Assembly: GCA_040255525.1 (NCBI GenBank)
Contig: JBDZVD010000007.1
Coordinates: 50,985 to 114,984, forward strand
Direction: 5' to 3'
Source: Rugosimonospora sp040255525
Lineage (GTDB): Bacteria; Actinomycetota; Actinomycetes; Mycobacteriales; Micromonosporaceae
Length of the DNA stretch: 64,000 nucleotides
Below are positions 58,765-64,000 of the stretch, piece after piece. The position numbers and the translations under genes were made by a program. Under the pieces are notes generated by a model. That model had not been told where the DNA came from and did no database searches. It saw only the letters and a list, made by a program, of their open reading frames with translations. Position 1 is the stretch's first letter; each line of letters begins with the position of its first letter.

Positions 58765-59850
58765 ATGGTCAGTCGCGAGGAACGCCGTAGCGAGGCGGGG
58801 CCACGGATGGTACGGCGCCGCGTGATCCGGCGCGGCGACGCCGGGGGCAGGCCGGTACCGGGGCGCGGGCGCCAGGCGCCCACGCCGGGTACGTCCCCGT
58901 CGGGTACGGACACCGCCCTTGCCGGCGACGAGTTCGGCTCCGCGGTGTGGGACGACGTCGGCTCCGGCGACGCCGCCGCACCGCCGGACGCCGGCGGCTC
59001 GGGCGGTCCGCGGGCGCGGCGGCGGTCCGGCGGCAGCGTCGGAGCCGACGCGTACGTGGGCGACACCGGCAACCTCGGTGCGGACGCGTACGTCGACGAC
59101 GAGATCGAGGGCAGCGACGACGCCGACCCGGGTCAGGACGCCACGTCCAGCCGGACGGTGGTCATCCCGCGGCAACGACCCAGGCCGCACCGCAGGGTAC
59201 GGCCGGCGCCCGGCGGGTCACCCGGCCCCGCGACCGGCAGCCGCCCCGCCGCCGCCGGTACCGGCCGGGTGAAGGTGGCGGCCATCAACGCCGCCGCTGC
59301 CGCCCGCGGTGCCGGTGGGAACGAGGACGCCGAGCCGGAACCGGCCACCCCGGCAGGCCCGGCGCCGTTCCGCTTCCGGTTGCTGGCCGGCGGGCTCGCC
59401 GTCGTGCTGATCGCCGCCCTGGTCGCCACCGGGCTGCTCGCCCGCAGCTGGTACGACCAGCGGCAGCTCGACGGCGCCCGGGACGGCGCCCTGGCCGCGG
59501 CCCGGCAGACCACGGTGAACTTCGTGTCGATCAGCGCGGCCACCGTCGACCGTGACCTCAAGCGCATCTCCGACGGCGCCACCGGCCAGTTCAAGGACGA
59601 GTTCGCCCACGACACCGCGCAGGTACGCGCCGCCGTGGTGACGAACAAGGTGGACTCGCGCGGCACGATACTGCGCGCCGCCGTGGTGTCGGCGAACCTG
59701 CGTTCCGCGGTGGTGCTCGTCGCGATCGACGCGACCGTGAAGAACACCAGCGCTCCCGACGGGCGGCTGTCCCACTACCGGATCCAGGTCAAGCTCAGCC
59801 GAGGCGCCTCCGGGCGCTGGCTGGTCTCACAACTGCAGTTCGTCGGCTGA
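58765..59850 (+). CDS. Mce-associated membrane protein (Mas family), first
   Basis: The 361-residue protein has a long acidic/Arg-rich low-complexity N-terminus (about 1–205). One membrane helix (LLAGGLAVVLIAALVATGLL) precedes a C-terminal domain of about 130 residues: RQTTVNFVSISAATVDRDLK, FKDEFAHDTAQVRAAVV and LSRGASGRWLVSQLQFVG. This is the Mas architecture (helix then a VirB8-like fold) found at the ends of mce operons, where Mas proteins stabilise the complex. AGAGG lies 9 nt before the ATG. It is 50 bp after mceF. Confidence 0.85.
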   Translation: MVSREERRSEAGPRMVRRRVIRRGDAGGRPVPGRGRQAPTPGTSPSGTDTALAGDEFGSAVWDDVGSGDAAAPPDAGGSGGPRARRRSGGSVGADAYVGDTGNLGADAYVDDEIEGSDDADPGQDATSSRTVVIPRQRPRPHRRVRPAPGGSPGPATGSRPAAAGTGRVKVAAINAAAAARGAGGNEDAEPEPATPAGPAPFRFRLLAGGLAVVLIAALVATGLLARSWYDQRQLDGARDGALAAARQTTVNFVSISAATVDRDLKRISDGATGQFKDEFAHDTAQVRAAVVTNKVDSRGTILRAAVVSANLRSAVVLVAIDATVKNTSAPDGRLSHYRIQVKLSRGASGRWLVSQLQFVG

Positions 59851-59861
59851 CAGGAGCGGTC

Positions 59862-60347
59862 ATGTCCACATTTCCCCTGCGCCGCACGATCCTCGCGCTC
59901 GCCGTCGCGGTCGTGCTGGCCGGTGCCGCGGCCGGCTTCGCCTGGTACCGGGCCGACGCGGCCAGCGGCCGGGCCGAGGCGCGGCACGCCGCGCAGCTGG
60001 CCGCCACGCCGGCCGCGCAGGCCATCTTCTCCTACGACTACCGCACCTTCGACCAGGGCGTGGCCACAGCGAAGTCGTTCGTGACGGGCCCGTTCGCCAA
60101 GGAGTACGCGCAGACGACCGCGAGCCTGAAGCCGACCGCGACCAAGGAGAAGGCGGTCGTTCAGGCCAAGGTGTCCTCGACCGGTGTGATCGACGCCAGC
60201 GGCGGCAAGGTCGAGCTGCTCGTCTACCTCGACCAGTACCGGACCAACACGAACGTGAGCGGGGAGAAGGTCGACCAGAACCGGGTCGTGTTGACCATGG
60301 TGCGGGTCGGCGGGGCGTGGAAGGTCTCTGCCGCCTCGGCGATCTGA
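59862..60347 (+). CDS. Mce-associated membrane protein (Mas family), second
   Basis: The 161-residue protein has an N-terminal helix (RTILALAVAVVLAGAAAGFA) and the Mas fold: AAQAIFSYDYRTFDQGVATA, TGPFAKEYAQTT and VVLTMVRVGGAWKVSAASAI. It lacks the long N-terminal extension of the preceding copy. It begins 12 bp after that gene with CAGGAGCGG upstream, and ends the mce operon. A weak 7-bp hairpin follows at 60348–60386. Confidence 0.87.
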   Translation: MSTFPLRRTILALAVAVVLAGAAAGFAWYRADAASGRAEARHAAQLAATPAAQAIFSYDYRTFDQGVATAKSFVTGPFAKEYAQTTASLKPTATKEKAVVQAKVSSTGVIDASGGKVELLVYLDQYRTNTNVSGEKVDQNRVVLTMVRVGGAWKVSAASAI

Positions 60348-60483
60348 CCGGCGGAGAGAGGCCGGAGCGCACCGGACATCCGCCGGGATTCGGCGCACGG
60401 GGGACGTCTGGGCATGTCGGATTTCGGGCCGGTCGGGATGCCGTAAGGTAACCGAGGTCCGACACCACCTCGCAGGAGACCCG

Positions 60484-61509
60484 ATGGTCGAGCCCAGCGT
60501 CAGTGCCGTGGTCCTGGCTTGGAAGGAAGAGCCGTGGCTGACCCGGTGTATCGAGGCGTTGCTGGCCTCCACCGGGGTGGCGATCGAGGTGGTGGTCGTC
60601 GACAACGGCGCCGAGGGCACCTCGGTACAGACTTTGGAGAAATTCGCCGGCCACCCTTCGGTGAAACTGGTGCACCCGGGGCGCAACCTCGGCTTCGCCG
60701 GCGGCTGCAACTTCGGCGCCCGGTCCGCCACCGGCGACTACCTGGCCCTGGTCAATGGCGACCTGCTGGTCGAACCGACCACGCTGCGCCGGCTCGTCGA
60801 CGTGGTCGACGGCCCCGGGGTCGGTCTGGCCGTGGCGAGCGTCCGGATGGCGGACAACGCCGAGATCATCAACGCCGGCGCCAACCCCGTGCACCTGCTG
60901 GGCATGTCCTGGGCGGGCGGGCTGGGCAAGCCGGAGACGCACACCGCTCCGGTCGACACCGCCGCCGCGTCCGGCGCCTGCGTGCTGACCACGAAGGCGC
61001 ACTGGCAACGGCTGGACGGCTTCGACGACGAATACTTCGCCTACTGCGAGGACAGCGAGCTGTCGCTGCGCACCTGGCGGGTCGGCCTGCGCTGCGTGTA
61101 CGTGCCGGACGCGATCGCCACGCACCGGTACGAGTTCAGCCGCAACCCGTTCAAGCAGTACCTGATCGAACGCAACCGGCTGATGCTGGTGATGACGCTG
61201 TGGGGTCCTCGCGCGCTGGCGGTGCTCGCACCACCGCTGCTCGCGTTCGAGGCGGTCATCCTCGCCGTGGCGACCGCGCAGGGCTGGGGCGGGGCGAAGG
61301 TGCGCGGCTGGACGTGGCTGTGGCGCAACCGCGACCACGTGCGCGCCCGGCGCCGCCGGCTGCGCGGCGAGGGCCAGGTGCCGGACCGGGAGTGGATGAC
61401 GCTGCTGCGGGCCGACGTGGACAGGGTGTTCTTCCCGCTGCCGGTCGGGCTGGGGCCGCTCAACGCGGTGATGCGCGGCTACTGGGCTGCCGTACGCCGG
61501 CTGGTCTGA
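60484..61509 (+). CDS. GT2 family glycosyltransferase
   Basis: The 341-residue GT-A enzyme shows VSAVVLAWKEEPWLTRCIEA, VVVVDNGAEGT, RNLGFAGGCNFGARSATGDY, LALVNGDLLVEP (NGD as the DxD equivalent) and FDDEYFAYCEDSELSLRTWR (acceptor ED motif). These are the same blocks as the GT2 at 13.1 kb. Two hydrophobic segments near residues 238–262 suggest membrane association. It is an isolated gene between the mce operon and tyrS, with AGGAGA upstream of the ATG and TAAGGT (60444–60449) as a possible −10. Acceptor unknown; envelope glycolipid is a guess from context. Confidence 0.85.
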   Translation: MVEPSVSAVVLAWKEEPWLTRCIEALLASTGVAIEVVVVDNGAEGTSVQTLEKFAGHPSVKLVHPGRNLGFAGGCNFGARSATGDYLALVNGDLLVEPTTLRRLVDVVDGPGVGLAVASVRMADNAEIINAGANPVHLLGMSWAGGLGKPETHTAPVDTAAASGACVLTTKAHWQRLDGFDDEYFAYCEDSELSLRTWRVGLRCVYVPDAIATHRYEFSRNPFKQYLIERNRLMLVMTLWGPRALAVLAPPLLAFEAVILAVATAQGWGGAKVRGWTWLWRNRDHVRARRRRLRGEGQVPDREWMTLLRADVDRVFFPLPVGLGPLNAVMRGYWAAVRRLV

Positions 61510-61612
61510 CCGCCCGCGGGACGGCCCGGCCGCGCCATCCCCGGCCCGTTCGGGTGCCCTCACCGCCGAGGCCGCCGCGGCGGACCCGTCTGGTCGGAAC
61601 GGCGCTGGGCCG

Positions 61613-62896
61613 ATGGGGAACAATGATGGTGTGACGCACGCAATCGACGATCTGCAGTGGCGCGACCTGATCGCGCTGTCCACCGACATCGAGGCGCTCA
61701 CCGCGGAACTGGCCCGCGGGCCGATGACCTTGTACTGCGGCTTCGACCCCACCGCGCCCAGCCTGCATTTCGGACATCTGACGCAGATTCTCACGGTGCG
61801 CCGCCTGCAGCTGGCGGGGAACCGGCCGCTGGCGTTGGTCGGTGGCGCCACCGGACTGATCGGTGATCCTCGGGAGACGGCCGAGCGCACCCTCCAGCCG
61901 CGCGAACTGGTGGAGAGCTGGGTGGAGCGGATCCGGCGGCAGATCGAGCCGCTGCTGGACTTCACCGGCGAGTACGCGGCCCGGATGGTCAACAACCTGG
62001 AGTGGACCGACGGGCTGTCGGCGCTGACCTTCCTGCGCGACATCGGCAAGCACTTCCGGGTCAACAAGATGCTCGCCAAGGACGCGGTCAGCGCCCGGCT
62101 GAACTCCGACGCCGGGATCAGCTACACCGAGTTCAGCTACCAGATCCTGCAGGGCATGGACTACCTGGAGCTGTTCCGGCGGTACGGGTGCCGGCTGCAG
62201 ACCGGCGGCAGCGACCAGTGGGGCAACCTCACCGCGGGTACCGATCTGATCCACCGGGTCGAGGGCGTCTCCGTGCACCTGCTGGCCACGCCGCTGGTGG
62301 TCGACGCCAACGGGCAGAAGATCGGCAAGTCCACCGGGGGCGGCAACGTCTGGCTGGATCCCGAGATGACCAGCCCGTACGCGTTCTACCAGTTCTTGAT
62401 CAACATTGAGGACGCGCTGGTACCGACGTTCCTGCGGCGGTTCACCTTCCTGGACCGGGAGGAGATCACCGCGCTGGAGAAGGAGACCGTGGAGCGGCCG
62501 TCCGCCCGTGCCGGGCAGCGCAGGCTGGCCGAGGAGGTCACCAGGCTGGTCCACGGAGAGCAGGAGACCCGGCAGGCGATCGAGGCGTCCCAGGGGCTGT
62601 TCGGCCGCGGGGATCTGGCTTCGCTGACACCGGCGACCCTGCGGGCGGCGCTGTCCGAGGCGGGTCTGGTGACCGTACCGGCACTGGGCACGGTCGCGGA
62701 GCTGTTCCGTACCGCCGGTCTCGCGTCCAGTCTGAGTGACGCACGCCGCACTGTCGGTGAGGGTGGCGCGTACATCAACAATCGGCGGGTCGCTGACGCG
62801 GACGGAATGGTGGAGCGGAGCGAGCTGTTGCACGGGAGGTGGCTGGTGCTCCGCCGGGGCAAGCGCACCGTGGCGGGCCTGGAGCTAGCCCCCTGA
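61613..62896 (+). CDS. tyrS: Tyrosyl-tRNA synthetase
   Basis: The 427-residue class I enzyme has YCGFDPTAPSLHFGH (HIGH-like), LVGGATGLIGDP, YTEFSYQILQGMDYLELFRR, TGGSDQWGNLTAGTDL and the KMSKS-type loop GQKIGKSTGGG. A C-terminal S4 domain (TVGEGGAYINNRRVADADGM) completes it. It charges tRNA-Tyr. ATG at 61613 gives the longest form; GTG at 61631 (VTHAIDDLQW) is equally possible and has GGGGA upstream. Its linkage to an rRNA operon downstream is a recurrent arrangement in related actinomycetes, as far as I recall. No T-box leader is seen in the 103-bp gap before it. Confidence 0.96.
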   Translation: MGNNDGVTHAIDDLQWRDLIALSTDIEALTAELARGPMTLYCGFDPTAPSLHFGHLTQILTVRRLQLAGNRPLALVGGATGLIGDPRETAERTLQPRELVESWVERIRRQIEPLLDFTGEYAARMVNNLEWTDGLSALTFLRDIGKHFRVNKMLAKDAVSARLNSDAGISYTEFSYQILQGMDYLELFRRYGCRLQTGGSDQWGNLTAGTDLIHRVEGVSVHLLATPLVVDANGQKIGKSTGGGNVWLDPEMTSPYAFYQFLINIEDALVPTFLRRFTFLDREEITALEKETVERPSARAGQRRLAEEVTRLVHGEQETRQAIEASQGLFGRGDLASLTPATLRAALSEAGLVTVPALGTVAELFRTAGLASSLSDARRTVGEGGAYINNRRVADADGMVERSELLHGRWLVLRRGKRTVAGLELAP

Positions 62897-62915
62897 CCAG
62901 CGGAAACGCCTCGAT

Positions 62916-62955
62916 TTGGCGCTTGCCGGGGAAGCATGTAAAGTACTTCCCCGGC
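62916..62955 (+). promoter_or_regulatory. Candidate rRNA promoter P1 embedded in an inverted repeat
   Basis: TTGGCG (62916–62921) and TAAAGT (62939–62944) are 17 nt apart. A perfect 10-bp inverted repeat (GCCGGGGAAG 62925–62934, CTTCCCCGGC 62946–62955) encloses the −10 box in its loop. The same hairpin might end tyrS transcription. Short tandem repeats (CGGACGCGAAA type; AAGGACCTG type) fill 62960–63085. Confidence 0.5.
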
Positions 62956-63098
62956 GCAGGGAAACGGACGCGAAACGGACGCGAGAGCGGACGGTCGGCC
63001 GGCCTGCAACTCCCGATGAAATACCGGTTCCGACCGGCACGTCATCGTGAGGACCGAATGAAGGACCTGAAGGACCTGAAAGATCCGAGGAAATGGAT

Positions 63099-63128
63099 TT
63101 GACGGTACGAAGTCCGGTCGGATAAGCT
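63099..63128 (+). promoter_or_regulatory. Candidate rRNA promoter P2
   Basis: TTGACG (63099–63104) and TAAGCT (63123–63128) are 18 nt apart, about 195 bp upstream of the 16S 5' end. The following leader is markedly AT-rich compared with the genome, as is usual for rRNA leaders. Confidence 0.5.
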
Positions 63129-63212
63129 CAACGAGTAAGACAAAAGAACAGAACAAAGAATCACCCCAGATTCTTTCCCTTGCGGGATCCGATTCCGGTG
63201 TGTGTTTGTTTT

Positions 63213-63224
63213 TTGAGAACTCAA
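63213..63224 (+). promoter_or_regulatory. Leader antitermination/processing element
   Basis: TTGAGAACTCAA is a perfect 12-bp palindrome preceded by a U-rich run, a sequence commonly seen in the 16S leader of actinomycetes and associated with antitermination (boxA region) or processing. Confidence 0.55.
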
Positions 63225-63323
63225 CAGGGTGCTTGTAAAAGCCAGTGCCAAATTATTTGGTTACATTCCCCCGTCAGGGGATTTGGCAACTTTTGTTGCC
63301 GGGACATTGTGTCCGACAGTTTT

Positions 63324-64000
<677 letters not shown>

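Noticed and set aside
61510..61612. T-box riboswitch before tyrS
   Set aside because: No specifier loop or TGGNACCGCG-type T-box sequence is visible in the 103-bp gap.

Overview
The window is a GC-rich actinobacterial chromosome segment. It ends in the first ~680 nt of a 16S rRNA gene whose sequence, together with the tyrS–rRNA linkage, GTG/TTG starts, many ATGA/GTGA gene overlaps and a complete mce operon, points to a Micromonosporaceae-like actinomycete. Family level is an inference; the genus is not determined.

Region 1 (1–19.6 kb) is a cell-surface polysaccharide locus. It starts with the tail of a tyrosine autokinase facing a low-molecular-weight tyrosine phosphatase. A leftward operon capE-capF-GT4-capG encodes the three-enzyme route from UDP-GlcNAc to UDP-N-acetyl-L-fucosamine plus a glycosyltransferase. 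A rightward operon carries a DegT-type aminotransferase, a small PglC-like phosphoglycosyl transferase, a GNAT and a FemAB-like acyltransferase. Then come a methyltransferase, a Wzx-like flippase, a second methyltransferase, three glycosyltransferases, a WbpM/PglF-type 4,6-dehydratase and a sulfotransferase. The products suggest a sulfated, methylated, amino-sugar-rich glycan.

Region 2 (19.8–23.7 kb) holds a secreted GDSL esterase with a strong terminator, then a decayed stretch (DUF2264-like and TetR remnants), a GntR/UTRA regulator broken by one missing base, an ADP-ribosylglycohydrolase and a TPR protein.

Region 3 (23.8–30.3 kb) has a 1,279-residue HTH–STAND NTPase–WD40 protein, divergent from two translationally coupled secreted peptidoglycan hydrolases (CHAP and GH25). 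Inverted repeats lie between them, and a possible 34-residue peptide gene follows.

Region 4 (30.4–36.1 kb) is thiamin biosynthesis: thiE leftward, then riboswitch-thiO-thiS-thiG and riboswitch-cytX-thiD rightward. A perfect bidirectional terminator closes it.

Region 5 (36.2–48.9 kb) is mixed: a secreted discoidin/beta-helix protein, a PAP2 phosphatase, an S4 RNA-binding protein, several Pro/Ala-rich membrane or secreted proteins, an MMPL transporter, a variant NAD-dependent epimerase and the sigD–rsdA sigma/anti-sigma pair.

Region 6 (49.0–60.3 kb) is a full Mce lipid-import operon: mkl ATPase, two YrbE permeases, six Mce proteins and two Mce-associated proteins. A GT2, tyrS, two candidate rRNA promoters, an antitermination-type leader and the 16S gene finish the window.

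No CRISPR array, tRNA gene, prophage or insertion sequence was recognised.
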